NCBI GenBank assembly: GCA_021300355.1
Contig: JAJTEF010000017.1
Location: 1 to 38,873 of the forward strand
Origin: Sphingomonadaceae bacterium
GTDB lineage: Bacteria; Pseudomonadota; Alphaproteobacteria; Sphingomonadales; Sphingomonadaceae
Reading direction: 5' to 3'
DNA length: 38,873 nucleotides
The translations under genes were made by a program, and so were the position numbers. Below the pieces are notes generated by a model. That model saw nothing but the letters and a program-made list of their open reading frames with translations, searched no databases and had not been told where the DNA came from. This document shows, one piece after another, positions 15,837 through 24,628 of the stretch. How positions within the stretch are numbered: position 1 is the first letter of the stretch; every line of letters begins with the position of its first letter.

Positions 15837-16583
15837 TTACTTTTGCTCCGCGCTTTCTCCGCGCAGGGCACGTGCCCAGCAGAACAGCTGAATCCATGAC
15901 GCACCGTTGCGTTTCAAAACCGATATACAACCATCGCTCGTCGCACCGGTGGTCAAGACATCGTCGATCAGAATGATGCGGCTGCCCTTTAATCGGTCAC
16001 GCCATTTGGGATGCACGGAAAATGCCTGCCCAACGGCCTTTCGGCGGCCCTTGGCATTTAGACCACGCATGCTCGGCGTGCGTTTGTGGCGGACGAGTAT
16101 GTCAGGGACAAAGGCGATGCCGCTTTGCGCAGAGGGCGCGCGGCCGATCAATGCAGACTGATTGAAGCTGCGCGACCACATGCGCGTCCAATGCAAAGGA
16201 ACGGGCGTAATGATGATATTTTCTCGATCCTCTGGCAGATGGCGAGCCAGCTGCTGCGCAATCACGCGGGCCAATCCGATCTTTCCGCTATATTTTAACC
16301 GCAGTGCGACTTTGGCAGACAGGTCGTCATATTTCCCCGCGGCGCGAATGCCGTCATGCTTGGGCGGTTTGGCCAGACATGCCGCGCAATAGCTATCCGC
16401 ACCTCGGTCATATTCAAATGGCGTGGCACATCCATGGCACCATGGTGGGGCAAGAAACTGCAACTGTTGCCAGCAATCAACGCAAAATGGTCCGCCAGCG
16501 GGCGTTATCGTGCCGCAACATGGGCAGCGTTCGGGCAGCGCCCAATTGAGCGCCGCACGGAAAATGTGGCGGGTGATGGCCAT
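15837..16583 (-). CDS. ComF family protein (amidophosphoribosyltransferase-like)
   Basis: This is a 248-residue ComF-type protein. The N-terminal zinc module has paired cysteines (CPCC near residue 20, CVDC near 34, CHGC near 49 and CAAC near 66). The C-terminal phosphoribosyltransferase-like domain has the PRPP-binding segment IILIDDVLTTGAT. It is related to the competence protein ComFC/GntX; its role outside competence is uncertain. The ATG at 16583 was chosen because the family begins with a short helix before the first CxxC (LNWALPERCPCC). A 38-codon extension would run into the divergent methyltransferase gene. It heads a comF-grxC-DUF1178 operon. Confidence 0.9.
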   Translation of the reverse strand: MAITRHIFRAALNWALPERCPCCGTITPAGGPFCVDCWQQLQFLAPPWCHGCATPFEYDRGADSYCAACLAKPPKHDGIRAAGKYDDLSAKVALRLKYSGKIGLARVIAQQLARHLPEDRENIIITPVPLHWTRMWSRSFNQSALIGRAPSAQSGIAFVPDILVRHKRTPSMRGLNAKGRRKAVGQAFSVHPKWRDRLKGSRIILIDDVLTTGATSDGCISVLKRNGASWIQLFCWARALRGESAEQK

Positions 16584-16624
16584 GAAGACTTGTCGGATAA
16601 AGCCAGTGTCTGCACAAGGCCGAA

Positions 16625-17485
16625 ATGACCAGTGAGACCAACCCGCCTGAAATATTTGACCGCCAGCGCCGCCGCGCGCTGCGTGAGCGTGCATCACGGC
16701 GTCAGGGTGAACAATTTCTGTGGACCCATATTGCGCAGGATCTTGGCGAACGCCTGACCTTTGTGACCCGCGTGTTTGAACATGCGTTGATCATTGGACC
16801 GATTGCAGAATGGCAAAAGGACATTCTGCCGGCGGACATGCATTGCACGCATATGCCGTTGATATCGTGGGGCGGCGCTGAAGACACACAGAACGGATTT
16901 GAAGAGGACCGCCTGCCCTTTGCGCCTGCGTCGTTCGATCTCGTTATCTCGGCTGGCACGTTGGACAGCGTCAACGATCTGCCCGGCGCGCTCATCCAAA
17001 TTCGGCGGATACTCAAACCGGACGGCTTGTTCCTGGGCCATATGTTTGGCGCAGGGACGCTGGCCACATTGAAATCGATGTTTCTGGAATCTGACGCCGA
17101 TCAGGTTCGGCCACATATGCACCCGCAAATTGATTTACGCAGCGCGGCCGATTTGATCGTGCGCGCCGGATTTGCCTTGCCCGTTGCGGATCAGGATGTG
17201 ACTGAGGTTCGGTATAGCAACTGGCGCGGCATAGTGTCCGATGTGCGCGATGCCGGGATAGGCAATGCTTTGGCAGGACCGCGCGCATATCTCGGCAAGA
17301 ACGCGATCAATCGGCTGGACCGGATTTTTGCGGCACGCGCAGACGCCCATGGCAAAGTGCCGGAATATTTCACGCATCTGTTCCTGAGCGGTTGGGCGCC
17401 GTCTGAAAACCAACCCCGTCCAGCCAAAAGGGGAAGCGCGCAAGTTTCGCTTGCGGACATTTTGTCCAAAAATCCCGAAGACTAG
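16625..17485 (+). CDS. SAM-dependent methyltransferase (BioC/NDUFAF5-like)
   Basis: This is a 286-residue class I methyltransferase. The opening IFDRQRRRALRERASRR matches the N-terminus of the bacterial relatives of NDUFAF5 and BioC. The usual glycine-rich SAM motif I is degenerate here (HALIIGPIAEWQ at about residue 53). Later methyltransferase motifs are clear: RLPFAPASFDLVISAGTLDSVNDLPGAL and RRILKPDGLFLGHMFG. In mitochondria the homologue hydroxylates an Arg of complex I; the bacterial role is not settled. The weakened motif I suggests altered cofactor binding. It is divergent from comF with a 41-bp gap. Confidence 0.82.
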   Translation: MTSETNPPEIFDRQRRRALRERASRRQGEQFLWTHIAQDLGERLTFVTRVFEHALIIGPIAEWQKDILPADMHCTHMPLISWGGAEDTQNGFEEDRLPFAPASFDLVISAGTLDSVNDLPGALIQIRRILKPDGLFLGHMFGAGTLATLKSMFLESDADQVRPHMHPQIDLRSAADLIVRAGFALPVADQDVTEVRYSNWRGIVSDVRDAGIGNALAGPRAYLGKNAINRLDRIFAARADAHGKVPEYFTHLFLSGWAPSENQPRPAKRGSAQVSLADILSKNPED

Positions 17486-17497
17486 GGTCAGGACCTA

Positions 17498-17905
17498 TTA
17501 AATGCGTTTAAGCCGTTCAACGAGCGGGTAATCAGCAGGCGGCATCGGCAGCGCAGCCATGTCGTTTGGATGCACCCATGCAATTTCAGACGCAAAATGC
17601 GGCGTGGGCGTGCCTTCCCACGTCACGCACCTGTACAATAACAGCAGCAAATGTCGGTCGCCCAATGGCTCGCTTGCAAAGGTTTCGGGTATAAGGTCTT
17701 GGGGGTTTACGGAGATCCCAAGCTCTTCAAACAGCTCCCGCGCAAGCGCAGCTTCGGGCGTTTCACCCGCTTCGACCTTGCCACCCGGGAACTCCCACAA
17801 CCCACCCATAGAGGCATGGTCCGGACGCTTTTGCAGCAGAATTGCACCACTCTCGTTGGTTAATGCCGCCGCAACTACGAACAATGTTTTTGGATTTTTT
17901 TCCAT
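17498..17905 (-). CDS. mutT: MutT-type Nudix hydrolase
   Basis: This is a 135-residue Nudix protein. The full Nudix box is present at residues 42-64 (G-x5-E-x7-RELFEELGI), which binds the catalytic divalent metal. The fold start (TLFVVAAALTNESGAILLQK) and GGLWEFPGGKVEAGE are typical of 8-oxo-dGTP diphosphatase MutT, which removes oxidised dGTP from the nucleotide pool. The ATG at 17905 gives normal length. It is convergent with the methyltransferase gene (12-bp gap). The substrate is inferred. Confidence 0.88.
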   Translation of the reverse strand: MEKNPKTLFVVAAALTNESGAILLQKRPDHASMGGLWEFPGGKVEAGETPEAALARELFEELGISVNPQDLIPETFASEPLGDRHLLLLLYRCVTWEGTPTPHFASEIAWVHPNDMAALPMPPADYPLVERLKRI

Positions 17906-17991
17906 AGTCTCATCATGTTGCAAGCATTTATTAACGCTTGTGTGGGATTTTCCGGATGCCCGCAACCAAGGATCGAAGGGGGACCAATAAA

Positions 17992-18162
17992 ATGTTGGAA
18001 CTCATTCGACGCATTCAAAAATGCGACCAAGGGGCGACGGCAGTGGAATATGGTTTGATCGTGACGTTGATCATTATCGCAATGATTCCTTCTCTCGGGA
18101 ACGTTGCAAACGGAATACAGGATGTTTTGAATAAAGTGTCCAACGAATTATCGACGTCTTAG
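17992..18162 (+). CDS. Flp family type IVb pilin
   Basis: This is a 56-residue Flp/Fap pilin preceded by a GGGGGA ribosome-binding site. It has a short charged leader (MLELIRRIQKCDQG), a prepilin peptidase cleavage site after Gly14, and the signature ATAVEYGLIVTLIIIAM with Glu at +5 and Tyr at +6 of the mature protein. The rest is one hydrophobic helix and a short polar tail. Such pilins are assembled by Tad machinery for adhesion; no tad/cpa genes are in the window. A second, disrupted pilin gene follows. Confidence 0.92.
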   Translation: MLELIRRIQKCDQGATAVEYGLIVTLIIIAMIPSLGNVANGIQDVLNKVSNELSTS

Positions 18163-18164
18163 AT

Positions 18165-18191
18165 TTAATGTACACATTAACGAATTAGTAA
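18165..18191. promoter_or_regulatory. CtrA-like half-sites and inverted repeat between pilin genes
   Basis: A perfect inverted repeat, TTAATGT (18165-18171) and ACATTAA (18174-18180), contains two TTAA half-sites 8 bp apart. The second TTAA (18177-18180) is followed 7 bp later by GTAA. CtrA sites in alphaproteobacteria are TTAA-N7-TTAA, so this is a near match with one mismatch. It could control the second pilin gene. Confidence 0.35.
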
Positions 18192-18272
18192 ACATTGATG
18201 ATTTATCACACTGATGACGGTTAATATTTACAAAACCGCCCGGGTGAATAAAAGAATAACAGGAGAATAAAG

Positions 18273-18440
18273 ATGAAATTTATCAAAAAAATCTTCAAGA
18301 ATGAAAACGGCGCGACTGCAATTGAATATGGCTTGATCGCGGCTTTGATTGCCGTGGCTTCAATGGCTGCAATCAATACAATCGGGTAGGACATCAACAC
18401 CGCATTTACCAAGGTAGCCACCCAGTTGCCGAATACGTAA
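18273..18440 (+). pseudogene. Second Flp pilin with in-frame amber codon
   Basis: After a strong AGGAGA ribosome-binding site the frame reads MKFIKKIFKNENG, then ATAIEYGLIAALIAVASMAA, an excellent Flp pilin with cleavage after Gly13 and Glu at +5. A TAG at 18387-18389 interrupts it after Ile-Gly (codon 39). The same frame continues DINTAFTKVATQLPNT and ends at TAA 18438-18440, which is exactly the usual pilin tail. Without the TAG the protein would be 55 residues. The stop leaves the whole hydrophobic helix intact but removes the last 16 residues. It may be a recent nonsense mutation or a sequence error. A shorter functional product cannot be excluded. Confidence 0.85.
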
Positions 18441-18477
18441 GTTAAAGCTAGCTTTCAGGCGCCGAGCCCGAACAACT

Positions 18478-18516
18478 AAAAAAGGGTGGGGACTTCGCGG
18501 TTCCCGCCCTTTTTAT
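18478..18516. terminator. Bidirectional terminator between pilin and M48 genes
   Basis: A 12-bp stem with two wobble pairs (18481-18492 with 18501-18512) encloses an 8-nt loop. It has an A-run on its left and a T-run on its right, so it can terminate both the pilin transcript (+) and the M48 protease transcript (-). Confidence 0.85.
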
Positions 18517-20010
18517 TTAATATGTGACAATCTTCACCTTCTGCCCCGGACGCAACGCTGCGTTGAAGGTCAGCCCATTCAGCGCAAGAAACCGTTCGGT
18601 CTGCAGCGAGGGGTACGCCATGCGCGTTGCCAGCGACACCACAGTGTCTGTGCGCCCCACCGTCACCACGCGTAATGTGCGCGGCTTCACTTCTGCGGCT
18701 TGCGCATTGTTCAACCGCGACATGCTTTCAAACATGCCGTCAAACGGGCGCGCATTGGCGGCGGTAATGGTCACAAAATGAAATGCGGTTCCGGGGGACC
18801 ATTCATAGGCATAGACAGACACGGCGCGCTGCCCCTGCTGCGTATTGACGACGCTGCGGGCGTAAAATGCCGGGATGCCGTTCACCGTTGTCCTGCGGAT
18901 ATCGCGGACTGGAATGGTCATGTTTTTGCCGGCAACAGATTTAAACGCATTGCTGACATACGCATCACGATTGCCGTCGAACGCCGCTGCGGTGAACATC
19001 GCCTTTCCCGCATTGCCGTTTATGGAGACGGCTTCATTTCCATTTTGCATGCCAAAACCGGTTGGCGCGGTGAACCGCATTTTTAATTGCGGATGGATGA
19101 ATGCCTGCCCCTCAATGACGCCCTGCTCCGGATCGTCACCATAGAGCATGCCGTCAATGGCGGCGAAGTGCGCATCGGCGTTGCGTACATTGCTGGCCGG
19201 ATAGGATTTTGACCGCGTGGCCGCACGGACAACACGCCGCGCGGGATCGGGGTGCGTACTGGCCCATTCGGGCACCGCATTGTCACCAAGGCCAGCGACC
19301 CGTGAATCAAGGCTCGCCTGCAATGCCAGCGCGTTCAGCATCGATGATAATGCGCTTGGGTCATAGCCGGCCTTACTCAGATAGCGGATGCCGAAGTCAT
19401 CAGCCTCTTCTTCCTGTGTGCGCGAATATTTCAGACTGAAAACTTGTGCCAGCGGACCCGCATATTGCTTAAGCCCAGCGCCGACAGCGCCAAGCCATCC
19501 AGCGGAATCGCCAAGCGCTGAACCCAAAATCGTGCCGCCTATGCCCAATATGTTGGCAAATGTGGCGTTGCTTTGGCGCTTTTCGCTGTGGCGCGCGGCG
19601 GTGTGTCCGACTTCATGCCCCAATACGCCCGCCATCTCTGCCTCGCTATTGCACAGGGCAACCAGTTGGCGTGTGATGTAAACATAGCCGCCGGGAAGCG
19701 CGAAAGCGTTGTTCACGGACGAATTCAGCAAGGTGACGTTAAAATCATCCTGCGAATTGCCAAGGCCGGATTGCGCCGCAATGTTTTTGCCAACGCGCAC
19801 AACATAGGCCGTCTGCGGGCTCTGCATCGGACCGCCAAATTCTTTCAGAATTTCGGTATGATATTTCGCGCCCTCTGCCTTTTCCTGGGCGGTGAATGCG
19901 CGCGGCGCGGCGGGCTGCTTCGTTTTTGCATCTGCCGGAAGACTGCCAAATATTGCCGTCAATCCAAGGATTGCAACGCCAGTAGCCAAAACAATTTTCG
20001 AATTGCGCAT
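18517..20010 (-). CDS. M48 family metalloprotease with LysM-like C-terminus
   Basis: This is a 497-residue exported zinc protease. The start is fixed by a perfect AGGAGG 7 bases before the ATG. The signal peptide (residues 1 to about 28) ends at PADA. The peptidase M48 domain (about 45-265) has HEVGH at 132-136 and the third metal ligand in the EEEADDFGIRYL segment. A middle region (about 280-430) resembles the C-terminal part of BepA/LoiP-like Zn proteases of sphingomonads. The last 50 residues (LRVVTVGRTDTVVSLATRMA to RPGQKVKIV) look like a LysM-type peptidoglycan-binding motif. It probably acts in periplasmic outer-membrane protein quality control. It lies about 100 bp after accA and may have its own promoter. 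Confidence 0.9.
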   Translation of the reverse strand: MRNSKIVLATGVAILGLTAIFGSLPADAKTKQPAAPRAFTAQEKAEGAKYHTEILKEFGGPMQSPQTAYVVRVGKNIAAQSGLGNSQDDFNVTLLNSSVNNAFALPGGYVYITRQLVALCNSEAEMAGVLGHEVGHTAARHSEKRQSNATFANILGIGGTILGSALGDSAGWLGAVGAGLKQYAGPLAQVFSLKYSRTQEEEADDFGIRYLSKAGYDPSALSSMLNALALQASLDSRVAGLGDNAVPEWASTHPDPARRVVRAATRSKSYPASNVRNADAHFAAIDGMLYGDDPEQGVIEGQAFIHPQLKMRFTAPTGFGMQNGNEAVSINGNAGKAMFTAAAFDGNRDAYVSNAFKSVAGKNMTIPVRDIRRTTVNGIPAFYARSVVNTQQGQRAVSVYAYEWSPGTAFHFVTITAANARPFDGMFESMSRLNNAQAAEVKPRTLRVVTVGRTDTVVSLATRMAYPSLQTERFLALNGLTFNAALRPGQKVKIVTY

Positions 20011-20110
20011 CCATGTCCTCCTAAAGTCAGGAAAACCTAATTTATCACATTATCTTGTGCACCGACGTAAATTCCTGTGTCGCTGCAAACCGTGCAACAC
20101 CTAAATAGGC

Positions 20111-21055
20111 TTACGCACCCATCGCTAAGAACTTTGCCCGGCGTTGCTGCAAAAGCTCTTTCGACGAAAAGGCAGAGAGCGCCGCAATTTCCTCATCAAT
20201 CGCCTTCCCAAGCGATGCAGCCGCAAGCGCATGGTCGCGATGCGCACCGCCTATGGGTTCCTTGACGATTCGGTCGATAATCCGAAGCGCTTTCAAATCA
20301 TCAGCCGTCATCTTCATGGCCTGCGCAGCATCCGCCGCCTTGTCGCCTGTCCGCCAAAGGATCGACGCGCATCCTTCGGGCGAAATGACGGAATATACGG
20401 CATATTCAAACATCAAGACGCGGTCCGCAGCCGCAAGCGCAACCGCGCCGCCCGAACCGCCCTCACCCACGATGCAGGCAACCATCGGCACGCCAAGCAC
20501 GAGGCATTTTTCTGTGGAGCGGGCGATGGCTTCGGCCTGTCCGCGCTCTTCGGCCTGAATGCCTGGAAACGCACCCGATGTATCGACGAGGCTAACCACC
20601 GGAATACCGAACCGGTCGGCCAGTTCCATCAGCCTTATGGCTTTGCGATAGCCTTCTGGCTTGCCCATACCGAAATTATGGCGAATACGGCTTTGCGTAT
20701 CGTCACCCTTTTCATGGCCAATGACCATGACGCGCCGGCCGTTGAGTCGGGCGAGCCCGCCGATAATGGCCTGATCATCGCCAAAGGCGCGGTCGCCGGC
20801 CAAGGGCATGAAATCTTCAAAAATCGACGCGATGAAATCTTTGAAATGCGGCCGTTCAGGATGGCGCGCGACCTGCGTTTTCTGCCACGCGGTCAGGTTC
20901 GCGTACGTGTCCTTAAGCTGCTTGTCCGCTTTGGCGCGCAGCTTGCCAATTTCGGCGCTGACATCGACGTCGCTTTCCCGCGCTGCATCCTGCAGTTCAA
21001 TAATACGTGCTTCCAAAGCGGCGACAGGTTTTTCGAATTCAAGATATACCATCAT
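20111..21055 (-). CDS. accA: Acetyl-CoA carboxylase carboxyltransferase subunit alpha
   Basis: This 314-residue AccA, with AccD, transfers the carboxyl group from biotin to acetyl-CoA to make malonyl-CoA for fatty acid synthesis. Recognisable segments are [14 protein letters not shown] at the start, [36 protein letters not shown], the [24 protein letters not shown] core, and [36 protein letters not shown]. The length is normal. The ATG overlaps the xerD stop (ATGA), so the two are translationally coupled. An alternative ATG one codon later is equivalent. Confidence 0.97.
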   Translation of the reverse strand: MMVYLEFEKPVAALEARIIELQDAARESDVDVSAEIGKLRAKADKQLKDTYANLTAWQKTQVARHPERPHFKDFIASIFEDFMPLAGDRAFGDDQAIIGGLARLNGRRVMVIGHEKGDDTQSRIRHNFGMGKPEGYRKAIRLMELADRFGIPVVSLVDTSGAFPGIQAEERGQAEAIARSTEKCLVLGVPMVACIVGEGGSGGAVALAAADRVLMFEYAVYSVISPEGCASILWRTGDKAADAAQAMKMTADDLKALRIIDRIVKEPIGGAHRDHALAAASLGKAIDEEIAALSAFSSKELLQQRRAKFLAMGA

Positions 21056-21978
21056 GATTGTCGGTTAGAGCCTGTCGCGCCACGGGTCAACGTGCGCATT
21101 GCCAGCGGGTGCCTGCGGTTGACCAATTCCACCAAACGGCTGCTGTCCACATGCGTGTAAATTTGCGTGGTGGCGATATCGACATGGCCCAACATCGCCT
21201 GAAGCGCCCGCAGGTTCGCGCCGCCCGCCAAAAGATGCGTTGCAAAGGCATGCCGCAGCACATGGGGGCTGACCTTGGCGGGATCTAAACCGGATTGGGC
21301 GGCCAGCGCCTTGATAATCTGAAACAGGCGAATGCGGCTGATATGCCCGGCGCGCGACGGAAACAAAAAGCGCGATTTTTCCGGAACGAAGGCAAGCCAT
21401 GTCCCAACCGCCTGCCGCGCACGATTGGAAATGGGCACCATCCGTTCCTTCGCGCCCTTACCCTTGACGATGATGAACGGCTTATCCGACACGATCGCAC
21501 TGCGCGGCAGCGCAACCAACTCGGTCGCACGCAAACCGGACCCGTAGAGCAACTCAATCAAGGCAGAGAGCCGATAGTCGGTGGACGCAGGCGCGGGCTG
21601 CGCAAGCTTCGCCTCGATTGCGGCGAACAAAAGATCGACCTCTGTTGTATCCAGAATTTTCGGCAGCGCGCGCACTTGCGACGGCTTGGGCAAAGCGGCG
21701 GACGGGTTATCATCGCGAAAACCCTCCTCATGCAAAAAGCCGAAAAAGCGCCGGAGCACCGATGATTTGCGCGCGACTGAACTGTTGGCAAGGTCGCGCC
21801 AATGGCTTGAAAGCGTCACCAACATATCGGCATCGGCATTGCCAAGCTTTCCACCGATCAGGCTGGACGCGGCAAGCAAGTCGCTCGCATAAGCCGCGCT
21901 GGTATTGGCAGCAACGCCCTGCTCAGCCGCCATCATTTCGATGAAGCGTGCTATCAAATCGCGGTCTGTCGCGCTCAT
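21052..21978 (-). CDS. xerD: Tyrosine recombinase XerD
   Basis: This is a 308-residue Xer recombinase. The N-terminal SAM-like core-binding domain (about residues 8-90) is followed by the catalytic domain with all expected residues: Arg150 (GSGLRATEL), Lys172/174, His239 and Arg242 ([14 protein letters not shown]), His265 (MLGHVDI) and nucleophile Tyr274 (TQIYTHV). With XerC it resolves chromosome dimers at dif near the terminus. The call as XerD rather than a phage integrase rests on full conservation and coupling to accA, an order common in alphaproteobacteria. It starts 31 bp after the upstream 600-aa gene ends. Confidence 0.92.
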   Translation of the reverse strand: MSATDRDLIARFIEMMAAEQGVAANTSAAYASDLLAASSLIGGKLGNADADMLVTLSSHWRDLANSSVARKSSVLRRFFGFLHEEGFRDDNPSAALPKPSQVRALPKILDTTEVDLLFAAIEAKLAQPAPASTDYRLSALIELLYGSGLRATELVALPRSAIVSDKPFIIVKGKGAKERMVPISNRARQAVGTWLAFVPEKSRFLFPSRAGHISRIRLFQIIKALAAQSGLDPAKVSPHVLRHAFATHLLAGGANLRALQAMLGHVDIATTQIYTHVDSSRLVELVNRRHPLAMRTLTRGATGSNRQS

Positions 21979-22009
21979 ATCCGTCGATCAGGCGCCGCTG
22001 CCTTGATTA

Positions 22010-23812
22010 TCACCCAAGGGTGACCGCTTCGGCCGCAATCATGCGCGCTTCCGCCTCAAGCCCCACCTGACGCAGCGAACGCACGATATAGTACAAATGA
22101 TGCGCCGGCACCGAAGCCCATGACGGGGCCTGCATGCCCGCAACCGCCATCAGCGCGACCGTGCCTTGCTCACCGCGACTTGCTGCGGCCGTAATCGCTT
22201 TTGACCAAGCCGTTTGCCGCGCAATATTTACCTTCAGATCGCCAGCGAAATCAGTGCGTGCGCCGGATTCAACGCGGCCAAGCCCGGCAAGTCCGGCCAG
22301 CAAAAGCGCGGACTTATGACCATCATCGCTGTCGTCATTGCCGTAAAATTCATCGAGATCGCTATAATCCGCCAGAGTGATGCGGCCGGGTGCGCCCAAG
22401 GTGACAAGTGCCCAACCCAGCGAACCGCCCGAAACGATATTGCTCCATCGCGCCGCCGAACGATCGAGCCCTGCGGTCAGCATCGATGCAATCAATCCAT
22501 CGGCCTGCCCGGCATGGTCTGAACTTGGGGTTATAAGCGCTGCCGCGCGCGCCGTCATAACGAGCGCCGCCAGATAGTCCGCGCCCGTCCGCTCTGCGCC
22601 CCAAATGGACGCCATTGCCGAAACTTTTCCGGAATCGTCTGATGCGGTATATGCATTGCCCAGATTTTCAGCCTGCGTTTTCATCGCATCAGGGGCATCG
22701 GGATCGTCAAGAACCTGCGCATAAAGATCGACCATATCGCGGTTGGAAAATACGCCAAGCGCTGCGGCACCGGGTGCATATTTGGCGCGTATGGCAGGTG
22801 CAAACATCGGCAATTGCGCACGCCATCCATCAATCTGACGGCCGCTCTTGCTGAACAACTGCTCGGGTGGCTCAAGACCAACGGCTGCAGACAAACCAAA
22901 GCGCCATGGGTTCATCCCCTCAACGCCATCCCATTCGATTTTAACCGACCGGCGGCCATTAATGCCTGCACCCACGGCCTTTTCGGTTAAGAGATAATCA
23001 ACGCCCCGAACCCAGCCCTGATAGCGTCCCTGATTGATGAACCCCGTTGCGCTGCCTTGTTCGCCAGCGAGCGAAGCACAAATAGCGCGCGACATTTTCC
23101 AGCGCCCGCTGTTCACAAGGCGAACGCCGCCTTCGGTCAAAGGACAGATGCCCGCCAGATCGCCATTGGCGAGATAGGTCTGCATCGCGACCTCATGAAG
23201 CCGTTTGGTGTAGTTGCCAGCGTCGACTTGTTGAACAAGCCCACGTGCGACAACCGAATCCCCCATGAGCAGCAACAGCCACGCCCGTTCTGCGGTCCAG
23301 TCGGCGCCGTTTACGCCGTTTGGCGTGTTGGTCCGGCTGGCGAGCAGCCGCCGTGCCATGATCGTGCCCCAACGCGACGCGATTGGCCCCGATGTGCGTT
23401 CGACCACCTGTTTCAGGAAAGCGCCATTGGTCACGCCAAACGATGCCGCCGGAAATCCACCCGATGTTTCGGAGATGATACCAATCGCATTGAGCGAACG
23501 GCGCGCGGCAGGCGGAACGTCATACCGAACGACCATTTCCTGTGCGTCTTCTTCATCCTCTTCTGCGTCGTCAGCCGCAGCGTCCGCGCTGACGTCACCC
23601 GATGCCGGATTGGCCGGTGATGTTCCGGCCTTAGTGGTTGACGGTGTTGAAGGCGAAGGACGCGCGGGATTATTCGGCGCTGACGGCGCGGGGTCGCCAA
23701 AGCCTTCGGGCAGAAGTGACTCCGGACCCTGCTGCCCCAATGCGGGCAACGCAAATGCGAGGACGACAGCGGCTGCCGCCAAAAGGCCGCCTTTTGTTAT
23801 TTTATCAGTCAA
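22010..23812 (-). CDS. Exported protein of unknown function (600 aa)
   Basis: I do not recognise a named domain in this 600-residue protein. The start codon is TTG at 23812: it is the only start giving a proper signal peptide (TDKITKGGLLAAAAVVLAFA, cleaved near ALG, residue 26). A Pro/Ser/Thr-rich and then acidic low-complexity segment (about residues 30-92) follows, with a helical body afterwards (about 100-600). The body has repeated Ala/Leu helix pairs (DWTAERAWLLLLMGDSVVARGL, LHEVAMQTYLANGDL, LYYIVRSLRQVGLEAEARMIA) that suggest a TPR-like or Sel1-like solenoid. It is probably periplasmic. The upstream small ORF ends in TGA overlapping this start, suggesting translational coupling. It is followed by xerD. 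Confidence 0.8.
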   Translation of the reverse strand: MTDKITKGGLLAAAAVVLAFALPALGQQGPESLLPEGFGDPAPSAPNNPARPSPSTPSTTKAGTSPANPASGDVSADAAADDAEEDEEDAQEMVVRYDVPPAARRSLNAIGIISETSGGFPAASFGVTNGAFLKQVVERTSGPIASRWGTIMARRLLASRTNTPNGVNGADWTAERAWLLLLMGDSVVARGLVQQVDAGNYTKRLHEVAMQTYLANGDLAGICPLTEGGVRLVNSGRWKMSRAICASLAGEQGSATGFINQGRYQGWVRGVDYLLTEKAVGAGINGRRSVKIEWDGVEGMNPWRFGLSAAVGLEPPEQLFSKSGRQIDGWRAQLPMFAPAIRAKYAPGAAALGVFSNRDMVDLYAQVLDDPDAPDAMKTQAENLGNAYTASDDSGKVSAMASIWGAERTGADYLAALVMTARAAALITPSSDHAGQADGLIASMLTAGLDRSAARWSNIVSGGSLGWALVTLGAPGRITLADYSDLDEFYGNDDSDDGHKSALLLAGLAGLGRVESGARTDFAGDLKVNIARQTAWSKAITAAASRGEQGTVALMAVAGMQAPSWASVPAHHLYYIVRSLRQVGLEAEARMIAAEAVTLG

Positions 23813-23999
23813 TGACGCGAACCTGTTTCAAATGTTTGGGGCTGCACTGCAATTTCTCGTATCTGCATGGTTGTTCACCGCCTAAATATGCAAGCCAGAG
23901 TAGCAAGCCAAATGCCACTGCCGCAACAATTAGAAAGCGCAAAAACCGGTTTTTACGTCCGCCGCTCTTGAACCATTGTGTAATATACTGCTTTTCCAC
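23805..23999 (-). CDS. Candidate small single-TM protein (64 aa)
   Basis: This 64-residue ORF starts at GTG 23999 (an in-frame TTG at 24065 is the longer option). It has a basic N-terminus (TQWFKSGGRKNRFLR), one TM helix (FLIVAAVAFGLLLWLAYLGG) and a short outside tail with two Cys (EQPCRYEKLQCSPKHLKQVRVID). Its TGA overlaps the TTG start of the 600-aa protein by 8 bp, which supports a real coupled gene. There is no strong ribosome-binding site and no family that I recognise. It is divergent from aroK. Confidence 0.45.
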   Translation of the reverse strand: MEKQYITQWFKSGGRKNRFLRFLIVAAVAFGLLLWLAYLGGEQPCRYEKLQCSPKHLKQVRVID

Positions 24000-24064
24000 A
24001 ATTTTCCGGATAAGTGGCAAATTACTTTCGGGTTGGGGATAGCCGATATATAGGCGGTGTCGCA

Positions 24065-24628
24065 ATGCCCGGAAACGATGAACAAAAAATCGGCAACGAC
24101 CGAACAGTAACTGACCCGGTAATAGACCGGCCAGTCGTTCTTGTCGGGATGATGGGTGTGGGCAAAAGCAGCATTGGAAAGCGCCTCGCTGCGCGGTTAA
24201 ATGTGCCTTTTGCTGATGCTGACGATGAAATTGAACGTGCCGCGGGACTTTCCATTTCCGAAATATTCGAAAAGTTCGGCGAAGGCTATTTTCGCGATGG
24301 CGAGCGACGGGTTATTGCGCGGCTTGTCGAGGGTGCGCCAAAGATTATCGCCACAGGCGGCGGCGCGTTCGTCAATGCGGACACCCGCGCACTGATATTG
24401 GAACGTGCGATATCGATTTGGCTGGACGCGGACGTAAAAGTACTGGCCGACCGCGTTGGTCGGCGCAGCCACCGGCCTTTGCTAAAGGATAAGGACCCTA
24501 TTGAAGTCCTGACGGAACTTGGCAAGATTCGAAACCCGCTATATGCGACGGCCAATATCCATATTCGCAGCGATACATCGCCGCATATGCGGACCGTTGA
24601 AAATATCCTGAAGGCCCTTGCCCAATGA
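24065..24628 (+). CDS. aroK: Shikimate kinase
   Basis: This 187-residue enzyme phosphorylates shikimate with ATP in aromatic amino acid synthesis. The P-loop is GMMGVGKSS at about residues 28-36. The shikimate-binding DADDEIE, the ISEIFEKFGEGYFRDGERRVI segment and ATGGGAFV are all present, with the lid Arg region (RRSHRPLLKD). The ATG at 24065 was chosen because the 17-codon upstream extension lacks family similarity. aroB begins within the last codons (ATGA overlap), so they form the common aroKB operon. Confidence 0.96.
   Translation: MPGNDEQKIGNDRTVTDPVIDRPVVLVGMMGVGKSSIGKRLAARLNVPFADADDEIERAAGLSISEIFEKFGEGYFRDGERRVIARLVEGAPKIIATGGGAFVNADTRALILERAISIWLDADVKVLADRVGRRSHRPLLKDKDPIEVLTELGKIRNPLYATANIHIRSDTSPHMRTVENILKALAQ

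Noticed and set aside
20144-21160. Long open frame (338 codons) opposite accA
   Set aside because: It is antisense to a well-conserved gene, has biased composition and no family similarity.
21052-21978. Phage or genomic-island integrase
   Set aside because: All catalytic residues and the coupling to accA point to housekeeping XerD.
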